Assembly: GCA_947846985.1 (NCBI GenBank)
Contig: CANTUZ010000023.1
Coordinates: forward strand, 4,421,677 to 4,485,676
Source: Fratercula arctica
Taxonomy: Eukaryota; Chordata; Aves; Charadriiformes; Alcidae
Direction of reading: 5' to 3'
DNA length: 64,000 bases
This document shows, piece after piece, positions 46,717 to 58,900 of the stretch (position 1 is the first letter of the stretch; every line of letters starts with the position of its first letter). The notes beneath the pieces are model-generated. The model did not search any database and was not told where the DNA came from. It was given only the letters and a program-made list of their open reading frames with translations. The translations under genes were made by a program, and so were the position numbers.

Positions 46717-46929
46717 ATGGAGCTGAGCTGCGGAGTGGGGGGCAGCGCGGCGGCGCCCCCCGGGCCCGGTCCCCCCCACCATCCTCCCGCCGCCGCCCCC
46801 GCGCCGCCTATGGAGGGCGAGGAGTACGAGAGCCTGCCCAGCGGCGCCTCGCTCGGCACCCACATGATGGCCGGAGCGGTGGCGGGCATCATGGAGCACA
46901 CCGTCATGTACCCGGTGGACTCGGTCAAG
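46717..46929 (+). CDS. SLC25A37: SLC25A37 exon 1 coding part
   Basis: ATG at 46,717 ([10 protein letters not shown]) matches the mammalian MEL start. The context has C at -3 and G at +4, so it is only moderate. The frame is open upstream without an ATG, so no longer start is supported; Met32 ([10 protein letters not shown]) is a possible alternative. Ends GTCAAG|GTGCGT, phase 0, after the first carrier motif. Confidence 0.95.
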
Positions 46930-49900
46930 GTGCGTGGCGGAGGGTGGGAGTCATCCTTTTCCCTCCCGGGACGGCCGGGATCCGTTCCGGTGGCTGCCGG
47001 AGTCGGGGGAGGTGTGTACCGGGGCTGTACGGGGTATCGGGGGGGCGTGCAACGGGGCACCGGGGCTGTACGGAGTACCGGGGCTGTAGGGGGTATTGGG
47101 GGGGCGTGCAACGGCGTACCGGGGCTGTACGGAGTACCGGGGCTGTAGGGGGTACCGGGGGGGGCGTGCAACGGAGTACCGGGGCTGTACGGGGCACTGG
47201 GGGGGCGTGCAACGGAGTACCGGGACTGTACGGGGCACTGGGGGGGGCGTGCAACGGTGTACTGGGGCTGTACGGGGCACTGGGGGGGCGTGCAACGGAG
47301 TACCGGGGCTGTACGGGGCACTGGGGGGGCGTGCAACGGTGTACTGGGGCTGTACGGGGCACTGGGGGGGGCGTGTAACGGAGTACCGGGACTGTACGGG
47401 GCACTGGGGGGGCGTGTAACGGAGTACCGGGACTGTACGGGGCACTGGGGGGGCGTGTAACGGAGTACCGGGACTGTACGGGGCACTGGGGGGGCGTGTA
47501 ACGGAGTACCGGGGCTGTACGGGGCACTGGGGGGGCGTGTAACGGAGTACCGGGGCTGTACGGGGCACTGGGGGGGGCGTGCAACGGCGTACTGGGGCTG
47601 TACGGGGCACTGGTGGGGGCGTGCAACGGAGTACCGGGGCTGTACGGGGCACCGGCGGTCCACGGGTGTGTGTGCAATGGGGTACCGGGGGTGCCCGAGA
47701 GTGTGTGCACGGGGCTGCATGCAGTGGGGTACCGGGGGTGCACGGGAGTGTGTGCAACGGGGTACCGGGGGTGTATGGGGGTGTGTGCAAAGGGGTACCG
47801 GGGGTGTGTGGACAGGGTACCGGGGATGCCTGGGGTACTGGGGGTGTGCAGCGGTGCCCGGGAGTGCATGCAACGGGGTGCTAGGTGTGTACAGGGTGCA
47901 TGGGGTGCCGGAGTTTGTGCTGGTGCAAGTGGGAGAGCACGCTGGGGGTGTGCAGTGGTGCAAGGAGGGGGGCAAGTGTGCAAGGGGTGGCAGGGTGTGA
48001 GTGGGAAAGGTGTGCAAGAGGTGTCAGGGTGTGAGTGGGAAAAGGGTGAAGGGGTGTCAGGGCCTAAGTGGGGAAAGGGTGCAAGGGGTGTCAGGGCGTG
48101 AGTGGGAAAAGGGTGCAAGGGGTGTCAGGGTGTGAGTGGGAAAAGGGTGCAAGGGGTGTCAGGGTGTGAGTGGGAAAAGGGTACAAGGGGTGTCAGGGCG
48201 TGAGTGGGAAAAGGGTGCAAGAGGTGCCAGGGTGTAAGTGGGAAAAGGGTGCAAGGGGTGTCAGGGTGTAAGTGGGGAAAGCGTGCAAGAGGTGTTGGGG
48301 TGCAGAGGGCCCTGGGGAGCAGGGAGGGTGCCTGGGGGGAGCAGAGTTGTACTGGGCTCTGGAGGGGTTGTGTGTGTGTGTACAAGAGGCGCTGGGGGTG
48401 AGCGAGGCGCAGGGTGCTGCAGTGTGGATGCTCCCCAAGGTGTCACCCCTGATGTCTCCCACGGAAGCCGGAGCTGTGCATCCACCCTGGACCCGTCCCC
48501 ACAGCCCCTCAGGTGCCGTCCTGGGTCCCCACGAGCTTTGCACAACCCCTGGTGCAAAGGTGTGTGCTGGACCCTGCTGCTAGCAAAGTCCTTGTCCCCC
48601 TCCCCGGGGCAGGAGATGCCACCGGCGCCCTCTGTGCTGGATCCCCATTGGAATCCCAGCCCAGGAGGGGAAAACGGGGTGGTCTGTCTATCCACACACC
48701 AGGTTGACTGCCAGCGGTGTGAACCTGACCTTATGTGTCACCCCAGGTGGTGGCAGTGGTGGCTTTACTGAGGTTGGGGCTTATAAAGGGGGTTGCACGG
48801 CCGCAGTTAGGGCGGTGGTGGTTGGGTTTGGATGCAGATGAGCTGCTGGGGACTAACGAGCGCGTTGTCTGTGCTGTCGAGTCCACGCGAGGGACGGCTT
48901 TCGCGGTGTCACCGCCAGTAGGAAGCATCCTGAAGGGTATTTCCTCCCTCTGCCCTGCCAGCATGCTGCTCTGGCGGCTTAGGAAAGAGAAAATAAGGTT
49001 GGAAAAAACGAAACGTCCTCAATACTGTATTGCGGGTGCTGTCGGATCCTCCGTGGTCTGTTGGGGAAAGGCTGCAAGCAGATGCTCTAATTTCTCTTCT
49101 TTTCAATGCAGGGGCTGCCTGAAAGAGTAGAGGAGAGGAAATGCCTTCGCTTTGAGGCACTGGAGATCTTGCCAGTGTGCTGCGATAAGGGCTCAAAGGA
49201 TGTATTCTCTGCTTTTTTTTCCCGTGTTTTCCCTCTGGGATTGTGCCTGCTGGACCCGGCTCGTAGGTTTGGGCTGCTCGGCGTAGCGGGTCCCCCCAAG
49301 GCGTAGGGTCTGTGCCCACCCCGGGTGCCTCCGCACCGGCTCCTTTCGCAAACAAGCCTGGCATTTTCTGCCAAGTCACGGTCGGGGCAGCGTGTTGTCG
49401 CTCCGGACTTTATGGCGTTGATTTAAGAGGGCATTTCCTCTGCAGGGAGGGGAAAGGGAGAGGGAGAAAATGAAAGTTGTGCCCTGGTTTCCCGCAGCGG
49501 GAGGTGCTTTGTAGGAAGGTGGAAGTGCTGATTTCACCGGGCAGTGAATTCCCCAATTGCTTCAGGGTCAGGAGAGTGCTGGGGCAATGCCTTAACGCTG
49601 GGAATAATCCTGCTCAGCAAACTGCCTTGAAGTGCTCGGAAGTAGATAAAATACTCGGGCTGTTGGCTGGCTGTGGGGAAGCTCTGGTGGAGCACGGCCA
49701 AGGTCCCCCCACGTGTCAGGGGCAGGGTGAAATCCCGAGCTGTGGGCTTTGGGTGCTGCGCCCGCAGCTGGCTTGTGCCCGTTCTGTCTGTCAGCTACTG
49801 AAAAAGGTGAGAACTGACCCCAAAAAGGGCTTTTTCGTGTAGTGGGTGCAACCAAACAATAATTAAGCTTGGAAGAGCAGCTGTCTTTCACTTTGCCATG

Positions 49901-52900
49901 GGAAACGTGCCGCTCCCCTCCTACAGAAAAGCAGCAAAGCTCCTTCCTTAATCTGACTTTCTGGATAATAAATAATTACTGGGTTCAGTCACGGCTGAGC
50001 CCGGGGAGGAGGCGGGGGGTTGTGGATGCTGCAGAAAGAGGTGTTTCAGGCACCTGGCTAGATGGTGCTCTAGAGGAAATGTTTTGGTTCCAGCAAGTCA
50101 TTTCCTCTCAAAGAGAAACTGAAAATGTTTTAATTTGGGGAATCGCTTGCTTCAGAGACTTGCCTGGTTCCTGAGTTTGCCGAGGTCGGGGTAGGGTGGG
50201 CTGCGATGGGGGTGTCCTCTTGAGGTGGGTCACGGCAAGCACTTAAAAGGGTGCCCTATGGACCTCTGAAACGCAGAGATACGCCTGTGTGACACGCAGA
50301 GAGAATGCCCAGAGGTGCCGGCGATGCGGCTCCTGCTGGGATGGGATGAGGGAGGATGCAAATCCGTGATGCCCATACCCACGTGCAGCCTCCTGCGGCA
50401 CCGGGCTGCCATTCCCCTGCTCGAACTGACAGCGTTGCTGGTTGTGTATGTATTTTGCAGCAGCGTTGCTGTTTGTTGTGGGGCAATAGGCATTATAGGT
50501 TGTGTTTTACCAACTCAAGCTGCAGCTGGAGGCTTGTGATTATTGAGACTTGCTTGGTGTCTTTTCCTTCTAATGGCGAAGACCCTCCCTCGCAGCTTCA
50601 GCCTTCGCTACACGCTGGCTTCTGTCTTTTGCTGTGATTGCAGTAAACGCTGGCTGGAGCTGTGGGTTTTTAGGTGTGTGCTGATGGTGTTTCTCATAGT
50701 GCTCAGGCTTGTTTTGGTTTGTAGCTGCTGAAAACACAGCTGTCCTGGCAAGCCTGACCAGTCTGTAAATTCGGTTTAGAGATCAGCATGTTAAGGACTT
50801 CTAGCGATGGCAGCAGAAGGGACTTTCTGGAAGACCCCCCTGGAGCCTCCTCCTTCCTCTTGCTTAAACCATTTGGTGGCTTTTCTGTGGGGCTGCTGGA
50901 GCTGGTTTCACTAGTGGCTGCCTTGAGGATGTGAAGAGCAGCTCTTGTCCTCACCTGGGGACTAATTGCTGGTGTGAGACAGCTCCATGAGAAACTGGAG
51001 ATGTGCTGGGCTTGAAACCCCCCCTTCCTTGCAGCGGAGGGCAGCTATGCCAATGACAAAAAGTCCTTGCTCCAGCCCTAACCGTGTGGCCGTCCTTCTC
51101 CACGAAAACCGACACCGCTCCTAACCAAGCTGGTGCAACAAGACATCTCTCAGTTGACTTTGGGGGCTGTGCGTGGTTCCTAACGGGTATGGGAGGTCCC
51201 GTACTGTAATGGGAACTCCTGGGGCGAAGGGTAGGAGAAACATCTCGCCCACATCTGCGATGCGAGAGAGGGGGGTGGAAGAGTCCGGTGGGGCTTGTTG
51301 GGAGGGATGCAGTGAGTGTTTCCTTGGCTCCAGCTGGGACAGTCAACCGTGAGTGACCTTCGTCGTGCAAGTAGACCTTGGAGCTTCCCTGCTTGTAACT
51401 AAGGTCGTGAAAGCACACGAGTCTGGGGGTGTCAGGGCAGCCGAGCTCCTGTGAGCTGGTGCACTGCGGTTTATTTAGGCTTTGGGGTTAGGGACGCTTG
51501 CCACGGCTTGGGTTTGGCAGTGGGAGGTTCTGCATCCACCCATCTCCATGCAGGTCCAGGGGAACAGTTACTCCTGTGCCAGCTGATGGTGTCGGGGTGC
51601 TGGAAAGTCACGGCCAACCAGTTTGACTGACCCTCTGCTCCCCACCGTGGGCCTTTTCAGGCACGGGTGGGTACCACACTGAGTGTGTCGCTTGGTGTGT
51701 CGCTTGGCTGGGGAGCTGCTCTAGCTGCAAAACAGCCCAGCAAAAAAAAAACAATAAATAAAAAAAATAAAAAATAGGGAGTTCAGAGCTTGAGCATGGC
51801 ATGGGTCATGCAATAGCGAAGCCTTTTTCCGGCCAACAGGATCTGACCCAGTCGCTGCAGAAATGCTGCTTATTTCCTGGTAAAAGCATATTGTGTTCTC
51901 CGTGTCTTTTGTTAGCTGCAGGGAGACCAGGTCTCGTCTGTCACACGAACATACAGGCTGAACTTTGAGAAATCATGTCATGTTCAGACAAAAAAAAAAA
52001 AAAACCAAAAAAAAACCAAACAAAAAAACCCACAAAAGCAAATTATATTGTACAGTGGCGTGTCAAATCAGTGACCCTTTGCGAGAACAGGCAAAACACG
52101 AGACCTGACTTTTGTTAGGAACGCAATTCTAGATAGACAAGGACTCTGGACTTAGTCCCATGTGCTCCTGGCAGCAGAAAGAAGGACCAACGGGGAGGTT
52201 GGGACCAGCATCTACAAAGGCCACGCTGGTCCACAAACAGCCGATGGACCTGGAGCTGTGACTTCTGGTGCTGCTGCTTGTTCCCCAGCTGAAACCAGGA
52301 CGACTGGGACGCTTGCGGTCGTCAGTGCGCTCTTGCCTTATGCAATGAGGATTAATTTAAGTAGGTGGAGAAGTATTTCTTGGCCGGATAACAGGGGGGT
52401 GAGGCTCCTGGAGGAGCTTGCTGCCTTCAGATAGGGTGGCAGGAGGCGGGGCGTGGGGGGGTGAGGACTGCATAGCTCATAGCAAATCATCCTTGTTCAC
52501 ACCACGATAAAGTTATCCTGGGTGAAACAGAGCCCAACCTGTTCTCAGCTCCCTTGTCTCTTGCGTCGCGGCGGCCCCACAGGAGATCCTGGGGTGGGTT
52601 GGTTATTCCTTGGGCTGTTTGTCCTGTTTGTGTCCGCAGCTGTAACCACAGGTGCTGGGCTGGTGGTGATGCAAAGGGCAGCGTGCGTGGGTTAGGTGGG
52701 TACAACACACACCCACCGCCCTCTCCGGGCTACGGCGTGAGCTTTTTGAACCCCTCGAGATGATAAATGGAAAAATGAAAATTGCTGTTTAACCCGTTTT
52801 CATGTGAAAGCAGCTGATTGTCAGCAAGGGCGGGAGGGGGTGTGGGATACTCAGAGTTCCCAACAACGTAGCATCACGCGCTTTGGTCCTGCACATGCCA

Positions 52901-55900
52901 GGCTGGGAGTTTATTGCTCGACGGGAGCACTTATCCCTAATTACCTTTCTGATGAGATGGCACCGCTGCGTGCTTAAATTATACCGGCTGCTTCCAAGGC
53001 ATCCCAGCAGTAGAACGGGGTGAGGTCGAGATTTGGGGTCGGCGCTGGAGTCTGAAGCAACGCCTTCAAGTTAAAACTAGCAGAGCGGAATAAAAGAAAA
53101 AAAAAACAAAACACCCAAACCAAAAGCAACAAAAACCCCAAACCCCAGCTGGATGCGCCCAGCTCGGCAGCGGTGGGTCGTGCTGAGTCACGCTGACGGC
53201 GGAGCGGCTGCCGGGAGTTTGTGCCGGGCATCGGGAGATCCAGCCCCTCCTGACGAGCATCCCTGGGGTGGGAAGCCCCTGGAGGGGCTGCGAGACCCTC
53301 GGCGAGGGCTGAGCGCCGGATTGGAAACCTGCTTTTAAAATGCTGAGATAATTCAGTGTCGTCGCCACCTTTAAAGGAGGATTTTTCTGAGCCTCTGGGT
53401 GTATTTCCAGCGCTGCTCATAGGTTACAACGCATTTAGTGCTCTGAAACAGGAAGCTTTGCTCGAGGCCGCCAAATTCCCTGTTGTAGGGTGATGCCTTG
53501 TCGCGATCACCGGCCGATGCTCATGTCTGAAACGCAGCTAGCTGCTGAACTAAGTCACTTCCCAACTGGAATTCCTACGCAATTATTATTATTTTTTTTT
53601 TTTAGAATACTTACTACAAATGCAGTAATTTGTTTGGCTTAGCGTCACGCATCGCTTTCCTGCTTCCGTAGCTTGGTTTTGTTATACTGGGTTAAAGTCC
53701 TGAATTCAGCCCTGACCCTCTTGCTTGGTCTCAGAAAGTGTCTGTGAAAGTGCCCTTCAGTTTCCAGGAACTGGAGTGGTTTGGGGAGTCAAAGGTCCAA
53801 ACCTGAAACATTTTTATTGGCTTAATCTTGCCTGACACCTTAGCTGTGGTATTCCCCCCCCCAGCTAATTACTGAAGTGAGCTGATAAGCGTGAAGGGCC
53901 TTGTTCCAGCGAGGAAGCGTGGAGGTGGCGTGGGCAACCCTTGCTTTGTCAAGGGCTGATGGATCTCTGCTGAGGATGGAGCCCTTCGTGTTGCTCACCG
54001 GTGTCTGTGGGCTGCCAAATCGCTCGGGGGCGGGGGGGCGACCACTTTATTCCGAAGACGGGATGTCCCAGCTGAGGGGGCAGAAGGCGTCCTCCCTGTC
54101 AGACCCAAAGGACCTCTGAGTTGCAGTTGTCGAGCTTCTCCTTGAAAGGCCGTTAATGTGGTGCTGCGGGTTGCTGAACGCTCGTCTCCCGCGCCTCTAA
54201 CACCAGCACCACCACGGGGATTGCAGCTCCGGAGTCCTCAGCGCAAGAAGGACACGGAGCTGTCGGAGCGGGGCCGGAGGAGGCCCTGGAGATGCTGGGA
54301 GGGCTGGAGCCCCTCTGCTGTGGGGACAGGCTGAGAGAGCTGGGGGGGTTCAGCCTGGAGAAGAGAAGGCTCCGGGGAGACCTTCCAGCCCCTGCCAGTC
54401 CCTAAAGGGGCTCCAGGAAAGCTGGGGAGGGACTCTGGAGCAGGGAGGGGAGCCATGGGACGAGGGGGAAGGGTTTTACACTGCAAGAGGGGAGATTGAG
54501 ATGAGATGTGGGGAAGAAATTGTTGGCTGTGAGGGGGGTGAGCCCCTGGCCCAGGTTGCCCAGAGAAGCTGTGGCTGCCCCATCCCTGGAGGGGTTCAAG
54601 GCCCTGTACCAGCCGGCGTGCGGACTGGCAGGGCCTGTGGGCTGCTCGGCAGGAGCAGCAGAGCCCTTCGCGTCTTCATTCTCTAGATTTGCTCCGTCTT
54701 TCTGGGAGGATTGGAGAGGTTTAAGCCCTGCCAGCGTCTCTCCTGCTGCTGGGGGGAGGTGGCTGAGGTCTGTGCCCTGCGAACACCCGTCGCGGGTTGG
54801 CATCGTCATTGCAAGGGCTTTGAGTGTTGCTGCGTGAGGGCATCAGTCTGAAAAAAGCTAAAAGTAGTAATTTTTCCCAGGGTGCGTAATTAAGTGATGG
54901 CAGCGAGTTCAATAGGATGCTTTGGCTGCCAGAAGCTGAGCTGCCTTCCAAAAAAAAAAAAACATAACAAATGAAAAAAAACCAACCAAAAAAACCAAAA
55001 AACAAAAACACCCCAAAAAACCTGTGGAAGAAAAGCCTGTCAAGTATTATTGAACAAAGATGCAGATGAAACCACCACGCTGGGGATGCTGGTGGCTGTG
55101 GGGCACCAGGAGCTGGGGGGGGTGGGGGAAAGATGATGGGGTGAAGGGCGGCTCTGTGCTCCCCAGGCTGCTGGGGACAGTCACCCGCTGGGTCTCCTTC
55201 GGGTGGCCTTTCCCTGTCTCGCCCGCCATGGTGGGGGGCGGTCACTGCGGGTACCCCGTTTTCTCAGCTTGCCCTTCTAGGAAAGTTGTTTGCCGGTCGG
55301 GTGGACTCACTGCGCACCAAGTGTCACAAGCCGCTGAGCAACTGCCGGAGAAACAAGCCGGGGCAGGGAGCCGGCGGTGGTGTAAGCGAGAGGCAATTAA
55401 AGACCTAACTGTATTTCTTCACGGAGTCGTTTGAACGACTGCCTTCGCTTAATTCCCTGTACTTGCCACGCACAAACAAGAGCAGAGGTTACGCTCCCCT
55501 CCGCCGAGCGCTTGCCTGAGCAGCCTCCTCACCTTTGGGTGTTGCAATGGCAGCGTGGAGTTAATCTCGCCGCTTAATCTCGAGAAATAGCGCCGTGGCC
55601 CCGGCGCGGCTGCAACCACGGAATAAATTATTGACCCCCCTCCAACGATCTTGGAAGCCTTGTAGCTCTTTAAGTCTACGGCTTGTGCTTGTTGCAGTTA
55701 AAGACTGAGTAACTGAGACCTCTCCCTTCGTGTGCTTTGTTGCAGACAAGGATGCAGAGCTTGCAGCCGGACCCCAAAGCCCAGTACAGGAGCGTGTACG
55801 AAGCTCTGAAGAAGATTGTCCTTACGGAGGGTTTCTGGAGGCCTTTACGGGGGATTAATGTCACCATGCTGGGGGCTGGCCCTGCCCACGCAATGTACTT

Positions 55901-58900
55901 TGCCTGCTATGAAAAAATGAAAAAGTCCCTAAGTGATACTCTCCAGCACGGAGGAAACAGCCACTTGGCCAATGGTATTTTTGGGGTTTTTTTGCAGGGG
56001 GAAAAAAAAAAAAAAACAATAATCCCGCTTGCAATTAACAGCCTGTCCCTTGCTTGCTTAGCCTGGCGTCCTTCGCTGTGCTCTGCTCCTGGAAGATCTG
56101 CTGTAGATGCTGTAAATACTGGTACGGGAGGATGCAGGGTGCAAACACAACCCCAGGCTGGCAGGTCTCGGCACCCGCTTTGGGAGAGCTCGGGAGGCAG
56201 GGGGACGTCAGGTAGGCAAGTGTGGCACTTGCCCTCCATGAGGGCTTCACGCTGGTCACCATGCTCCTCTGAAACCCGGTCCTGTCGTAGGACTGCTGCC
56301 TGCTTGGTGGATCTTTCTTCCAGAGGGTAGAGCTGGCTGTAACGGCAGAGAAGAGAAGCCCTTCCTGGCTTGACCCCCACGATGGCACCCGTGGGCACCC
56401 TCCAAAGCCCTAGTCACTCTAGGTTTCTGCACTACTCTTTAATCTCAATTTATTCTAGCAGAAGTAAGCAATACATTGGACAAAGAGGTGTTCCGACGCA
56501 GACGCGGGCTGTTTCTGGCTTTATGTTGAAGGCATCATCTAAACCTCTTGAGGTTTGCAGTACAGGTTGTTCCACATGTCTCTCCTGGAGCTCCTCTGTG
56601 TGCTCGCATGCCTCGTTAAAGGCTTTGCTTCTGCCAGAAAGCCTTTTAGGTCCAGCAATACCACTGGAACGGCAGCGCCCTTTACTGTGAGGGGGGTGAG
56701 CCCCTGGCCCAGGTTTCCCAGGGAGGTTGTGGCTGCCCCATCCCTGGAGGTGTCCAAGATCAGGCTGGATGAGGCTTTGAGCAACCTGGTCTGGTGGGAG
56801 GTGTCCCTGCCCGGGGCAGGGGGTGGAACCAGATGGTTTTTAAGGTCCCTTCCAACCCAAACCATTCTGTGATTCTAGGAAACCCTCTAATTGAGCAGCA
56901 AAGGCTTTGTGCAGAAGGCGCTTCTGCCTGGTCCTTGATGTGATGGTAGGAACCTGCTGTGGCGGTCACTTGACTTGACTCAACCCAACTCAGTTAAGGG
57001 TATATAATATCTTCCTGGCTTGCTGCTTTTTGCTAGTAATACGCTTCCCGTGTTCGCCGTTCAAGTAGCTACAGGCTTGCAGTAGCGGCGGGCAAACTGA
57101 AGTGCTGTGTTAATGAGAAATGACCAAAAGTCATTTGGGCAAGAGAGAATTTGAGTCGGAAACCTACATCAAAGGGGAAGGTGTGGCTCAAGAGACCCAT
57201 CCTCGAGCCAACTGCAGAATCATTAATGGCTGGCTGGATGTTTGCAGAATCCGTGCAATTAGTGTTTAAAACTAGGCTGAGTAAACGGGTGAAAATGCCT
57301 AATTATGGATGCACTGAGGCAGTTCTAAACATTGCTCATCTCTGCCCAGCGCAGGCCGAGTGAAGCCGGCGGTGCCTTGCATAGACAAAACCTTGTGAGT
57401 TGTGGGGAAGAGCAAAGGCTGTGAGCGGATCCTGGTTAAAAACCTGAAAAAATGCAAGCTGCTCGGGCCGGGTTTTTCTCCGCTGGGATGAGCCGTGTTG
57501 CTGGGTGCTTCCTTGGGCTGCAGCTTCCCAGCAGCGGTACCCGGCGCTCGGTGCTGTGTGGGCTTCCTGAGCCATCGGCTGCTGCTTCCATGGGTGGCAG
57601 TGCCTGAACAAGTCCCAGCCCACTGAATATTTCCTTTTTTTTTTTTTTTTTTTTTTTTAATTGAAGGATGCTCTTGTGTCTTGCAGGTGTAGCTGGGAGC
57701 GTGGCCACGCTACTCCACGACGCGGTGATGAACCCCGCTGAAGGTAATGCCCTTGGGAAGGCACCGAGGACACCCCGCGCCATCTCAGCAGCTTGAGCCC
57801 TTTGCTTTAGCGACTCTGCCCAGCTTTTAATGAGCTCAGACAGGCCGCTGTAAAGGGGTGAATCCTGCCTGGCTGTTTTCCCTTGCTTGCCGAGGGCTTG
57901 CACAGCATCGGTGGGGTGTATCGTGACTTTCCAGGAGAACTGGGGTCACCTTTCCTAACACGATGCTGTTACTGCTCCGCTAGTGCATCTTTCCTGAAGT
58001 GGTGGGGTTTTTCCTGAAGTTTTGGACCACCCAAACAAAACCGAGCTCAATCATGTTAAAGTGCAGCAGCCGTGGGACCGTTCCGTAGTTTTCCTGGGTA
58101 GGTAGAGTCTGGCATTAAGAGGACTAAGAGTAAAATGCAGCTAAAATGAAGACAATTAGCTGGGCTGCCAGCGGTTCCGTGTTAATGTATTGTACTTCTG
58201 AGTTGGCCTCAAGTCAGGTTTTTCTGAAGGAAAAAAAACAACGTGTCTCTAGTGTTTCAAATCCTTTTAATCATATCCCGATTAAATTAACTGGCCTTTC
58301 GCTTAAGTCAATGGGAGTTGTTCCATTTCTAGACTTGGGACTGTAGGTGAGGTGCAGTTATTTATTCAACTTTTTGCCGTTGTCCTCTTTGTATGTCAGT
58401 GTTCCTGCACAACAGCTCTGCATCCTCGCAGATGCATCCGAGGGTCCTTATCAGTCTGTCTTAATGCCTTTCTAGCTAGAAGTAGAGGTTCCTTAATTAA
58501 GCTCGAGGAGAGGAATACATTAACCCGTGAAAATGGAGAGCTGTTGAACACCAGGGCTGAGCTCTGACCTGCTTCCCTCACTTGTTGCATTGAGTTTTTG
58601 GGGGGGCACTGGGCAGGTTGAGGGAGGCAGTGCTGGTGAACGCCTGTAGATATGGAGCTCATGGCTACAGAAATACCTGGTTTGTGCCCTAGCGGTTCGG
58701 ACTTGGAGGAGGAGGTTGGGTCTGGATGGTTGGGACTTGAAGCCTGGGTGTTGTGATGACCAAGCAACATGTGCCTTGACTAATTAGCCTTTATCTCCCT
58801 GCCTGCGTCCTGCCTGGTGCTGCCCGCCCTGTGGCTCGCCTGGACCAGTGGTGAAGCAGCGGATGCAGATGTTCAACTCCCCCTACAAGTCCGTCCTGGC

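Larger units (their letters stand above)
46930..55745 (+). other. SLC25A37: SLC25A37 intron 1
   Basis: An 8.8 kb intron. Its first 1.4 kb is G-rich minisatellite; a truncated CR1 lies at 54.2 kb and A-rich tracts at 51.99 and 54.95 kb. From 48.4 to 51.9 kb and 52.1 to 54.2 kb I see no coding exon or recognised repeat. Only scattered WGATAR-type sites occur (for example 49,644, 52,761, 53,883), not more than chance would give. Confidence 0.85.
55975..57686 (+). other. SLC25A37: SLC25A37 intron 2
   Basis: A 1.7 kb intron holding one CR1 fragment and, close to the 3' acceptor, a T24 run. Open frames up to 197 codons that begin in exon 2 only read through its donor. Confidence 0.9.

Noticed and set aside
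46194..48017. 607-codon minus-strand frame across the SLC25A37 promoter
   Set aside because: It runs through two minisatellites and the CpG island; the product is a repetitive Pro/Thr/His sequence whose openness follows from composition.
49644..53888. GATA-factor enhancer in SLC25A37 intron 1
   Set aside because: Mitoferrin-1 is a known GATA1 target, but the few WGATAR sites seen are no denser than chance and are not clustered.
55737..56330. 197-codon single-exon frame at SLC25A37 exon 2
   Set aside because: Family similarity stops exactly at the CCAATG|GTATTT donor; the rest is intron read-through.
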